From positions 482,330 to 546,329 of the forward strand of contig NZ_JH376798.1 in NCBI RefSeq assembly GCF_000234095.1: 64,000 nt of DNA. Reading direction: 5' to 3'. The DNA comes from Centipeda infelix ATCC 43532. GTDB taxonomy: Bacteria > Bacillota > Negativicutes > Selenomonadales > Selenomonadaceae. The notes below the pieces were generated by a model that saw only the letters and a program-made list of their open reading frames with translations, did not search any database and was not told the origin of the DNA. The position numbers and the translations under genes are program-made. The stretch's first letter is position 1, and every line of letters begins with the position of its first letter. Shown piece by piece: positions 8,322-16,176 of the stretch.

Positions 8322-8915
8322 ATGAAGTATGAATTTACAAAAGACTATCTGACCGGTATCGATGAGATCGACAAAGAGCATGTGCGGCTCTTTGAGATCG
8401 CGAACGAGTGCTATGACCTCGTCATGGACGATGCGGCGATTGACCGCTTCGACAAGATTGTCGCACTTCTCGACGAGCTGCGCACCTATGCGGCAACGCA
8501 TTTTGCCAACGAGGAAGCGTACATGGAGCGCATCCAATACGAGCGTCGCTTCAGCGAGCGGTACCAGCATCTGCGCTTCATCCAGAAACTCAGCGAGATC
8601 GACCTCGACGACATCGATGAGAACCAGCAGGAGTACCTGCTTGGCATCCTCGACTTTCTGGCACGCTGGCTTTACGGTCATATCAAGGTCATGGACTGCC
8701 GCATTCCAAAGGAAGAAGATATTGCTGCGCAGAGAGTGGCAAATGAAAATGCTGCGGCAGAGGCGCCCGCACCGCAGCCGAAGGATGAACCGGCGGCGGA
8801 TGCTGAGACACCTGTAGATGATGCGCAGGGGGAGAACGTGCCGCCCACAGACGAGAGTAAGGCGGAGAATCCGAAGGAAAATACCGCGAAGACGAAGAAA
8901 AGCAAGAAAAAATAG
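8322..8915 (+). CDS. Bacteriohemerythrin with a Lys/Ala-rich tail and one iron ligand replaced
   Basis: 197 residues: a hemerythrin four-helix domain (1-130) and a low-complexity acidic/Ala/Lys tail (about 131-197, ending KTKKSKKK). Hemerythrins bind O2 at a di-iron site with five His, one Glu and one Asp. By alignment with the neighbouring paralogue the ligands are His20, His60, Glu64, His83, His120 and Asp125, but the expected His79 is Glu (FSERYQH against FSHRALH). The site may therefore resemble a carboxylate-rich di-iron oxidase or be impaired. AGGGAGCAGGAG precedes the ATG. Likely role: oxygen or iron handling in an anaerobe. The tail could bind nucleic acid or the membrane, which is speculative. 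Confidence 0.88.
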   Translation: MKYEFTKDYLTGIDEIDKEHVRLFEIANECYDLVMDDAAIDRFDKIVALLDELRTYAATHFANEEAYMERIQYERRFSERYQHLRFIQKLSEIDLDDIDENQQEYLLGILDFLARWLYGHIKVMDCRIPKEEDIAAQRVANENAAAEAPAPQPKDEPAADAETPVDDAQGENVPPTDESKAENPKENTAKTKKSKKK

Positions 8916-8983
8916 AGGACGAATCCAGGATGAGTGGTGAGGATTAAGAAATGGACATGTAGGGAAAGTGAGAAAGAGTCATC

Positions 8984-9382
8984 ATGAAATACGAATTTAC
9001 CGATGATTACCTGACAGGCATTCCGTCTGTCGACGCGCAGCACAAAAAGCTTTTCGACCTGACGAATGAGTGCTATGAGCTCGTGATGGAGTGCACGGAC
9101 GACGATAAATACGATAAGATCGTCGCGATTCTGGACGAACTTGCCAACTATGCAGGGACACATTTCGCGCATGAGGAAGCATATGGGGAGAGCGTGAAGG
9201 ATCCGCACCGATTCAGTCACCGAGCCCTGCACCTGCGCTTCATGAAGAAGGTTGCCGAGGTCGATCTCGAGGCGGTTGACGAGAACCAGCAGGAGTATCT
9301 GCTGAGCATCCTCGACTTCCTCGCGCATTGGCTCTACGAACATATCAAGGGACGGGATTGCAAACTCCCGCACGCGCACTGA
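8984..9382 (+). CDS. Bacteriohemerythrin, single domain
   Basis: 132 residues, entirely one hemerythrin domain, with every di-iron ligand present: His20 (DAQH), His60 and Glu64 (HFAHEE), His79 and His83 (HRALH), His120 and Asp125 (HIKGRD). Expected to bind O2 reversibly at the di-iron centre, for storage, scavenging or sensing in the cytoplasm. It closely resembles the gene just upstream, so the pair is a tandem duplication; they probably form one transcript ending at the terminator at 9389-9425. GGAAAG lies upstream of the ATG. Confidence 0.92.
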   Translation: MKYEFTDDYLTGIPSVDAQHKKLFDLTNECYELVMECTDDDKYDKIVAILDELANYAGTHFAHEEAYGESVKDPHRFSHRALHLRFMKKVAEVDLEAVDENQQEYLLSILDFLAHWLYEHIKGRDCKLPHAH

Positions 9383-9388
9383 GCGCAC

Positions 9389-9425
9389 AAAAACACCCCG
9401 CAATGAGCAGCTGCGGGGTGTTTTT
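9389..9425 (+). terminator. Rho-independent terminator after the hemerythrin pair
   Basis: AAACACCCCGCA pairs with TGCGGGGTGTTT around a short loop, followed by a T-run. It begins seven bases after the hemerythrin stop codon. Confidence 0.9.
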
Positions 9426-9737
9426 GCTGTGTATTATATTTTAGGAGAGCTCTGGAAACAGTATCCTTTCCACGAGATACTGTCTCAAACGAAAGCTTGT
9501 AGATAATATAGCACATAAGAGAATGAAATTCAATAGCGAAATAAAAAATAAGAGCATATAAATTTTATATCGAAAAGATAAAGAAAGGTTATTTTTCGAT
9601 AAAAATGAAGAAATTAGGAAGAAAGAACTATGTTCAATCAATGGAAAAAATTTTATAATAAAAATGGACAAGGGAAATGTCATAAAAAGGTTGCGTGGGG
9701 AATGTGCGCGACCAAGAAATACTCATAAGGAAATGAG
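9426..9737. other. AT-rich intergenic region with one inverted repeat
   Basis: About 310 bases, much richer in A/T than the surroundings, with no convincing gene on either strand. ACAGTATC at 9458-9465 and GATACTGT at 9476-9483 form a perfect eight-base inverted repeat with a ten-base centre, possibly an operator. Several A/T-rich hexamers could be promoter elements for the downstream small gene, but none stands out. Confidence 0.5.
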
Positions 9738-10082
9738 GTGGCTGTTATGGCAGTCATATCACTTGCATCGGTGCTTGATGATCCGGCAAAACGGATTCCG
9801 ATCAATGCGATGGTACGCGCGGCGGCAATATATCCTGCAAAGGATGACGCACTCATCGAGGGCATGCGCGCACAGCGTCTCGCGTACCGCGAGCAGATTC
9901 GGCAGCTGCACCGTATGGACAGTGAGGCATACGAGCTCGACATCGAGTCGCTGACGCGTTCGCTGCGCTCGTTGGAGGAGGATATCCACAGCGACGCGAC
10001 GCGTGAGCTGTTCGGGGATCCGTACATCGTCGAACTGGGGGGACACCGTCCCGTGACCGATGCCGAAGCAGCGTCGGCGTAA
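9738..10082 (+). CDS. Small protein of unknown function
   Basis: 114 residues from GTG 9738, or 111 from ATG 9747; AAGGAAATGAGG lies just upstream and could serve either. The protein is soluble and largely helical, with a charged heptad-like stretch from about residue 50 to 80 (YREQIRQLHRMDSEAYELDI) suggesting a short coiled coil. There is no cysteine motif, membrane segment or signal peptide. It is a lone plus-strand gene with AT-rich DNA before it and a terminator after it. I do not recognise the family. Confidence 0.65.
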   Translation: MAVMAVISLASVLDDPAKRIPINAMVRAAAIYPAKDDALIEGMRAQRLAYREQIRQLHRMDSEAYELDIESLTRSLRSLEEDIHSDATRELFGDPYIVELGGHRPVTDAEAASA

Positions 10083-10131
10083 TTTGCTGCGCGGTGTACA
10101 GAAATGCAACAATTGAATATACCTGCAAATG

Positions 10132-10186
10132 AAAACCGCAGGAAGCTGAGTCGGTGGAATGACCGATGAGTTTCCTGCGGTTTTTT
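10132..10186 (+). terminator. Rho-independent terminator
   Basis: AAAACCGCAGGAA pairs with TTTCCTGCGGTTTT around about 25 bases that can form a small inner hairpin (TCGGT..ACCGA), followed by six T residues. It ends the 114-residue gene. Confidence 0.85.
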
Positions 10187-10218
10187 GTGTGAAATGATGT
10201 GGAGAGATGTTGTGCAAT

Positions 10219-10285
10219 GTCCCTAAACGATCCCTTGTGGAGCAAGTGTGCGATCACTTGTGCAGCGAGGTGTTCGCTTAGGGGC
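10219..10285 (-). repeat. Dispersed structured repeat, copy 1
   Basis: Imperfect palindrome between two convergent genes: outer arms CCCTAAACGA and TCGCTTAGGG, inner arms GCAAGTG and CACTTGT. Read on the minus strand it contains GCGAACAC, nine bases, then CAAGTGATCGCACACTT. The same two blocks at the same spacing recur at 49320-49353, so this is a repeat family rather than a simple terminator. Confidence 0.6.
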
Positions 10286-10301
10286 ACGCACGATCAAGCT
10301 G

Positions 10302-13300
10302 TCAGCGTCGGATCTGCTCCAAGATGAACGGATCCTTGATCTTGCCGTCCTCCGCAAAGAGGATGATCTTCGACATGATTTCCGCCGTTTTCGGATCCTC
10401 GTCGAGGAACGGCAGGAAGAGGCGGCCGCGGTGTTGGCTGTGGACGGGCAGGACGTTCACCATCGCGCCCGCCTTCTGCTGCACGACGCCGCTGCCGAGG
10501 TGGACGGTATAGTCGCCGAGCGTTCCGTGGATATGCGCGTGCGTGCCCTCGAGACGGACGTTGTCGAGCTTAAAGAGCGGCAGATTGAACTGCACGATGG
10601 CACGGCGCATCTCGATGGTCGAGTGGCTTGCCTCGGGGTCGACGCCGCCGACGTGCGCGACGGAGACGACGAGATCCACGTCGCGCATGACCTCGGTGAA
10701 GATGAGGTCGGGCACATCGTCGATCGGCAGTTTTTTGAATGTCTTGCGGTCGAAGAAATCCACCCATTCGAGCGTCGGTGCTTCGATGTCGGCGGGCGAG
10801 AACCAGTCGGCGAGCGCGTAGATGCGCGCGATGATGTTTGCCTTGTAGTAGACGCGCTGCAGTCCGTCCGTGCCGTCGACGACCCAGCGGCGCGTCTTGA
10901 GCAGCGCGACGGCCTTCGCGGGCTGGATCTGGTGTCCCGCATACCGCAGGCTCGTCTCTTTGCCGCGTTCGTCCGCCGTCTTGACGTAGAGTTCGCGGAA
11001 TACCTGCTTGAACGGCTGACGGATGCCCTTTTCAAAGAGATATGCCTGATACGCCGTCCATGTGCCGCTCTCATAGAGATCGAGCGCGTGGGCGATTTTC
11101 ACTTCCGCATCCGCTGCGACCTCTGTGCGTGTGCCGTCGGGTGTGATGAGTGCGCCATCCTCGTAAAAGCCGAGTGCCGTGTCCGATTTGAAGACGAGTA
11201 CACGCAAGAGAGGAGCGATGACAGGATTGTGCTCCATGACGTTTGCAATCTCACGGGCGAGCAGCGGCGTGCCGTCCTCCATCATCTCCTCGAGCATCTT
11301 CCGCGCACGGCGGTACTGCTCCTTCAGATTCGTCTCCGCTTCCTTCAGCTCGAGCACGTAGGCATTCTTCTTCAGCTTTGCGGGGATGGATTTCAGCTCC
11401 TTGTCGCCCTTTGCGCACACGAGGCTTACCTTGCCGTCCTCTGCCACGCGCAGCCAGAGCTCCGTGTCCTCAACCGCCTTGGGCGCAAAGTGGGCGGCGT
11501 GCGTCTTGATGAGCTCCGTCTCCGCCGTCCATACGAGGCGCGTCACGTCGTCAAAGCCGCAGGCACGAGCGAGGTTCGAGAGGGCGATCTCGACCGCCTT
11601 TGCCTCGCTCGCGCGACGCTGTGCGCCGAACTGTCTGCTCTCCTTGAGGAAATTCTGCAGGAATGCGTAGCGTGCGAGCATATCCTTTTCCCGTGCGCGT
11701 TTCAGCGGGATCAGCCCGCAGCACAGGACGAGATCCTTGTTACGCTTCGCCGCGATCTCCTTCTCTACGTCTGCGAGTTTCATCATGCCGCGCACGGCGT
11801 CGGCGAATTTGCGCGCCCGTGCGTGCTTCGCGCCGTCGGAGATGTACTTTGCGGCATCGTAGAGACACTCGAAATGCGCCTTGCCAAGCTCCTTGTAGGC
11901 TGCGTTGAACCAGTCGATGTCAAACGCGCCCTCCTTCAGATCCTCGACGGCAATCGGGGTGTACTTTGCGATCATGCTCTCGCGATCCTTCGGGATGTCG
12001 CTCATGTGCGCCTGGAAGTAGTAACAGCCGCTTGCCATGCCGCGCCAGCCGAGGTGTGCCTCGATGAGCGGAATCCACTGCGGTGCGTACATCGCTGCCT
12101 CGACGAGCCGCTGCTCCGTGATGCCGCTTCCCGAGAGAGCAGTCTTCAGCTCCGCCGCCGTTTCACCCGCACGCGGGTGGCTGACCTTCAGCAGGTGACT
12201 GAGCGTCGATGCCTTCGCCTCATTTGCCCCGTAGTACCAGCTGCCGCGGTCGAGCTTCAGTGCGCCGAGTGCCTGCAGGATGCGCACGAACGTATCCATG
12301 CCCTCGACGCGCACGATGCTTGCGACTGCGGCGGAGTGAAGCGCGGGGGTGTCACCGCGCCGCAGCTCTGCCGTGACGATACAGTCGATGACCTGCTGCC
12401 CTTCGTCCCGTACAAAGGCGAGGACATCCTCCGTCTGTGCGCCGCGAAAATCCGCGTCCTTTGGGTCGGGGAGGGCACCGCTGCGATAGCGTTCGAGCAC
12501 CTGTATGCGATTCTTTTCCACTGCTTTTTGTTTGCGTGCAGCGTCCTCGCTCATCCCGTCCGCCTGCACGCCGAGGAGCATCTTGTAGAATGCGTCCTTC
12601 TCCACCATGCCGAGGAGATGCGCCTGCGCGTGCTCGATGATGCCGACCATGCCGGACTCCGGCTCCTGCTCCGTGCGCAGCAGCTGTGCTTCGAGCCGCT
12701 CCATCATGCGGTACCGCAGGGCGTAGGACTGTGCGAATTCCGCCGCACCCTGATAGCGCCGTGCGCCGTGCAGCGCGGTCTGCATGAGCGCAGTGTGGTG
12801 CATGATCTGGCGCGTGTTCCCTGTGCGCCACTGGTTTTTGTACTCCACGAGAAAGAGGTTTTCGTCAAAGCAGTCGTAGGCACGGCTCATCATCAGCAGA
12901 CCTGCGGCAAAGACGAATGAGCGGTTCTCCTCCGCATATGTCTCATAGAGCACGCGGATGACATTTTTCCCCGTCTGCCGTCCGACGTAACCCTCGCCGA
13001 AGTAGCTCAGCTTCTGCGCGGCGAGGACGGCGGGGAACGCCGTCCAGTCCCGCTCTGCAATGCGCGTCAGACCCTCGGCGAAGAATTCGTCCTCCGCCTT
13101 CGGCATACGGAGCGCGATGGCGAGCTGATAGAGCGTGGGGAAGTCCACAATTTCCTGCCGGTAGAACTCCTCCCAGACCTCAGCAAGCGGAAAGTATTTG
13201 ATATGATCGGGCGCGTCTTTTGCGTGCTCTGCGTCTGCCCGTTCGTAATAGCCCGCCGAAAGCGTCGTCTCCTCTCTGCCGATCCAGCGTGCCTTGTACT

Positions 13301-15461
13301 CGTAGTCCTCATGTTTCGTATAGAGTGCGTTCAGTTTCGTGACGATGGCAAGCAGTTCCTCGTCCGTGCGCGGGAATATGTCTTTGAGCGTGAGTGTGTT
13401 GACAACGTGGACGGTATTTGCCGCTGCATCGTAGCCGCCCGCTGACGGCGTTTCTTTCGCGCCTGTGAGATGATTCAGCAGGCCGCGGATGCCGCCCTTT
13501 TTCTCCGCATACTGGATCTCGATGGCAAAGTCCGGCGTGTATGCTGCGTCGAACAGCGCCTGCTCCTGTGCGTCCGCACCCGCGCTGCTCGACAGCTCGT
13601 CGATCAGTACCTGCTCGTCCGAGGTGGGCTTTTGGATGCCGCGTGCGAGGGAGAGCAGCTCCTCCTGTGCCATGCGCCCGTCCGCCTTGCAGCGCAGGAG
13701 GAGATCAAGTGCGCCGAGGCGTTTGTTCACGTCCTTCTGTGCGAGGAGGTCTGCCATCGTCTCGCGCAGCGACGTATCCTCCTGCGTGTAGAGGAGGTCG
13801 AGCACCGTGCGGCGCGTCTTTGCGGTCTTCAGGCGCAGCAGGGCGGCGATCTCTGTGCGGTGGCGCGGCACGAAGTCCGCAGCCGCCACGGTCGCCGTAT
13901 CTTTTTTGAGGAGGATTGCTTCCGCTGTCTCGGGGGCGAGGCGCAGCAGGTCGAGGAGCGATGCCTCCTGTGCCGCACTCAGCGGTGTCTTGAGGAGGAG
14001 CCGTGCAGCGCGCTGTCCCGTGTAGCAGACGGGGAGGATGGGGGCGACGCGATCCGTCAGCGCAGTGCCGGCGCAGAGGGCGGCGAGCACCATCGCATTG
14101 GACAGTGCTTCCTTTGTGAGACTTACATCGTACCACGGGAAGATGCACGCGGGGTACTTCTCTTCCTTGCGCTTCATTCGGTCGAGGGCACGCGCGCAGA
14201 GATCGAAGAAACGCGTGGCTTCCTCTGTGTCCGCGAAATACGTCGTTGCATCGAATTGCTTGACGAAGTCGTCGAGATCCCGCAGGATGTAGAAATCGCC
14301 CGTCATGTAGGACAGATAGCAGGCAATTTTCTTCATGTCCGCCGCACTCAGTTCCGCATCCGTGATGCCAAGGAGAACGCGCTTTGCAATGCGCCGCTCC
14401 TGTGCACCGTCCTGCAGGGCGTGCAGGAAGTACGAGACGAGCAGGACGGAGTGCGGCCGTCCCTCTGCGATGATCGCCTCCATGCCGGCGATAAGTTCCG
14501 TGAGGTCATGTACGCCCTTGCTCCACAACCCGACCATCGCCTCGACATTGTCCTCACTGTGAAGGAGTGTGTCCGCCTCCGCAGGATCGCGCAGCACGCG
14601 CACCATGAGCGCGAGGAGCTTCTTGTCCACACGCTCGCTGTCCGTGCCGATGCCGATGGTCGTCGCGATGGCGCGGCGCACGGACGAGAAGCGGATGAGG
14701 TTGTGCTCCTCGATCAGCCCCATCATGTAGACGAAGTGCTCCTGCCGTCCGCAGTCCATCGTCTCGCAGATCGCCTGCCGCAGTCCCTCCTGCAGTTTCC
14801 CCGCGAGGAGGAGTTTGCCGACGAGCTCCACGAGTTCTGTACTGCGTGACTTGAAGATGGCGCGGAAAATATCGTAGGTGAGCACGTTCGTGTTGTTCTC
14901 ACTGAGGAGCATGTCGCGGATGATGGCGATGGTCTCTGCGTCCCCACGGTCGATCCATACGGCGATCTGCTCGGGCGGGAGGAAGCTGTTGCCGTACCTC
15001 TCCACATCGTACTCTCTGCGCAGGAGCTGCAGGAAGTTCTTCCCTAAGGCGTACTCGCGCACAAGCTGCTCGATCAGATTCCAAATGCGGCCGACGTGCT
15101 GATGGTAGTCGCGTGAGCGGACGAGACGTCGGTAGTAGCGGTTCGTGTAGGGATAGGCGGCGAGGCTGTGCGCCATATCGACGAGATCCCTCCGCAGGTC
15201 CTCGCCCATCATCAGGTCAAAGGCGGGGTAGAGCGCAGGCGGCAGCACGTCATCATCGACCGTGCAGACCACGCCTTTCTTGTTGCGACGGAAGTTTGCC
15301 ACGCCGACGTCCCAGTCGTAGTCCGGTTCTCCCTTCTCGTCCGTACGGAAAAAGAGAAAGTTGAGCAGCTTTTGGCTCTGCGGGTTCAGCGCGTCAAACC
15401 CTGCCTTCAGCCGCTCAATATAGCGTGTCATTTCCTCATCGCGCAAATAGTAGCTAATCAT
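10302..15461 (-). CDS. Giant DUF4132-family protein (MolR/YehI-like C-terminus)
   Basis: 1719 residues, cytoplasmic by composition, without signal or membrane segments. Most of the length is helical repeat-like sequence; the last 600 or so residues match the DUF4132 type (WYYGANEAKASTLSHLLK near 1075, SLRYAGHQIQPAKAVALLK near 1500, then LIFTEVMRDVDLVVSVAHVG and the closing segment ending ILEQIRR). DUF4132 proteins (E. coli YehI and MolR are relatives) are often encoded near MoxR-type ATPases and vWA proteins and their biochemical role is unknown; no such partner is adjacent here. It is the second gene of a two-gene minus-strand operon, 18 bases after a small protein with a possible beta-grasp fold. 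No enzyme motif can be assigned. Confidence 0.85.
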   Translation of the reverse strand: MISYYLRDEEMTRYIERLKAGFDALNPQSQKLLNFLFFRTDEKGEPDYDWDVGVANFRRNKKGVVCTVDDDVLPPALYPAFDLMMGEDLRRDLVDMAHSLAAYPYTNRYYRRLVRSRDYHQHVGRIWNLIEQLVREYALGKNFLQLLRREYDVERYGNSFLPPEQIAVWIDRGDAETIAIIRDMLLSENNTNVLTYDIFRAIFKSRSTELVELVGKLLLAGKLQEGLRQAICETMDCGRQEHFVYMMGLIEEHNLIRFSSVRRAIATTIGIGTDSERVDKKLLALMVRVLRDPAEADTLLHSEDNVEAMVGLWSKGVHDLTELIAGMEAIIAEGRPHSVLLVSYFLHALQDGAQERRIAKRVLLGITDAELSAADMKKIACYLSYMTGDFYILRDLDDFVKQFDATTYFADTEEATRFFDLCARALDRMKRKEEKYPACIFPWYDVSLTKEALSNAMVLAALCAGTALTDRVAPILPVCYTGQRAARLLLKTPLSAAQEASLLDLLRLAPETAEAILLKKDTATVAAADFVPRHRTEIAALLRLKTAKTRRTVLDLLYTQEDTSLRETMADLLAQKDVNKRLGALDLLLRCKADGRMAQEELLSLARGIQKPTSDEQVLIDELSSSAGADAQEQALFDAAYTPDFAIEIQYAEKKGGIRGLLNHLTGAKETPSAGGYDAAANTVHVVNTLTLKDIFPRTDEELLAIVTKLNALYTKHEDYEYKARWIGREETTLSAGYYERADAEHAKDAPDHIKYFPLAEVWEEFYRQEIVDFPTLYQLAIALRMPKAEDEFFAEGLTRIAERDWTAFPAVLAAQKLSYFGEGYVGRQTGKNVIRVLYETYAEENRSFVFAAGLLMMSRAYDCFDENLFLVEYKNQWRTGNTRQIMHHTALMQTALHGARRYQGAAEFAQSYALRYRMMERLEAQLLRTEQEPESGMVGIIEHAQAHLLGMVEKDAFYKMLLGVQADGMSEDAARKQKAVEKNRIQVLERYRSGALPDPKDADFRGAQTEDVLAFVRDEGQQVIDCIVTAELRRGDTPALHSAAVASIVRVEGMDTFVRILQALGALKLDRGSWYYGANEAKASTLSHLLKVSHPRAGETAAELKTALSGSGITEQRLVEAAMYAPQWIPLIEAHLGWRGMASGCYYFQAHMSDIPKDRESMIAKYTPIAVEDLKEGAFDIDWFNAAYKELGKAHFECLYDAAKYISDGAKHARARKFADAVRGMMKLADVEKEIAAKRNKDLVLCCGLIPLKRAREKDMLARYAFLQNFLKESRQFGAQRRASEAKAVEIALSNLARACGFDDVTRLVWTAETELIKTHAAHFAPKAVEDTELWLRVAEDGKVSLVCAKGDKELKSIPAKLKKNAYVLELKEAETNLKEQYRRARKMLEEMMEDGTPLLAREIANVMEHNPVIAPLLRVLVFKSDTALGFYEDGALITPDGTRTEVAADAEVKIAHALDLYESGTWTAYQAYLFEKGIRQPFKQVFRELYVKTADERGKETSLRYAGHQIQPAKAVALLKTRRWVVDGTDGLQRVYYKANIIARIYALADWFSPADIEAPTLEWVDFFDRKTFKKLPIDDVPDLIFTEVMRDVDLVVSVAHVGGVDPEASHSTIEMRRAIVQFNLPLFKLDNVRLEGTHAHIHGTLGDYTVHLGSGVVQQKAGAMVNVLPVHSQHRGRLFLPFLDEDPKTAEIMSKIILFAEDGKIKDPFILEQIRR

Positions 15462-15479
15462 CGTATTCCTCCATCGGGT

Positions 15480-15902
15480 TTACCACATACGTCCTGCAAG
15501 CATCGTCAGGCGGACAAAGGTGATCTCATCGTTTTCTCGGAGCGTGACAGGCGTGTCGAGTGCGTCCCCCACTTCATTGCCGTTGATGAAGATGCGGTAG
15601 ATGCCGTCCTCGAACGACTGGCGTGCGTTCTCGATCGCCGCCGTGAGATCCTGCACCTGTCCGTTGTAGTCCGCGCCGAATCCGATCTTTCCGACCATGG
15701 CGGCATCCGCGATCTCCTCGCTCGTCAGATAGCGGAGCACCGTTTCCCCACCCTCCGCCCGTGCATTGAAGCGTGTGACCTCCGCCGTGACGAACGCCGC
15801 GATCAGCCCGCCGACATCGTGCACCTCCCCGATCTCATAGGGGCGCGTCTCAATCGCATTCCTGCGCTTGCCGATGCGCTTTACATTGACTTGTACCTGC
15901 AT
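15480..15902 (-). CDS. Small protein with possible ubiquitin-like (beta-grasp) fold
   Basis: 140 residues from an ATG at 15900-15902 that has AAAGGAGC seven bases upstream; a longer reading from 15935 lacks an RBS. The N-terminus (MQVQVNVKRIGKRR, then DVGGLIAAFVTAEVTRFNAR) looks like strand-strand-helix, and the C-terminus (YRIFINGNEVGD, PVTLRENDEITFVRLTMLAG) matches the closing strands of MoaD/ThiS-type proteins, which end with a similar DGDEV...P..AGG pattern. It lacks the terminal Gly-Gly used for adenylation, ending GRMW instead. This fold reading is my inference. First gene of an operon with the giant DUF4132 gene, so a partner or adaptor role is plausible. Confidence 0.75.
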   Translation of the reverse strand: MQVQVNVKRIGKRRNAIETRPYEIGEVHDVGGLIAAFVTAEVTRFNARAEGGETVLRYLTSEEIADAAMVGKIGFGADYNGQVQDLTAAIENARQSFEDGIYRIFINGNEVGDALDTPVTLRENDEITFVRLTMLAGRMW

Positions 15903-15989
15903 AGCACCGCTCCTTTGTATTGTTGATTTATTCACTCTATCGTAACATTTCTTACAAGACGGTACAATCAGGCGGATTGTCTCATATAG

Positions 15990-16022
15990 TATCCGACAGA
16001 CATTATTTTATCAGCGACTCCC
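15990..16022 (-). repeat. Left-end fragment of the MITE-like repeat, reverse orientation
   Basis: On the minus strand it reads GGGAGTCGCTGATAAAATAA followed by TGTCTGTCGGAT, matching the left 35 bases of the full repeat (GGAATCGCTGATAAAATGAA, GTCCGTCAGAT) with a few differences. No right end is present. It lies upstream of the narG promoter. Confidence 0.6.
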
Positions 16023-16077
16023 ACAATAGCAAAAAACAATCACAAGAATAGTTTTCAATTATAAAATTTTATAGAAC

Positions 16078-16093
16078 TGTGATATTGCTCACA
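16078..16093 (+). promoter_or_regulatory. CRP/FNR-family operator upstream of narG
   Basis: TGTGATATTGCTCACA is a perfect TGTGA-N6-TCACA palindrome, the consensus for CRP-type regulators. Its centre (16085.5) falls at -41.5 if the -10 element is TAAAAT at 16115-16120, the classic position for a class II activator. A CRP/FNR-family protein probably switches on the nitrate reductase operon; the regulator gene is not in the window. Confidence 0.75.
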
Positions 16094-16114
16094 TCCACAC
16101 CCGAAGCGGTATAG

Positions 16115-16120
16115 TAAAAT
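16115..16120 (+). promoter_or_regulatory. narG promoter -10 element
   Basis: TAAAAT overlaps a second candidate, TATAGT at 16110-16115. No good -35 hexamer precedes it, as expected for an activator-dependent promoter. The predicted transcript starts near 16127, giving a leader of about 50 bases. Confidence 0.5.
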
Positions 16121-16176
16121 TGTATCGTATCTATAAGCCTTTTCAATGAAAGCCAAAATAATGGAGGGGTGAAGGC

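Noticed and set aside
9441..9683. 80-codon minus-strand hydrophobic frame in AT-rich DNA
   Set aside because: Phe/Leu/Ile-rich translation is expected from A/T-rich sequence; no RBS before the ATG.
10248..12920. 890-codon plus-strand frame opposite the DUF4132 gene
   Set aside because: Antisense shadow of a convincing DUF4132 gene; no recognisable domain and no start signal.
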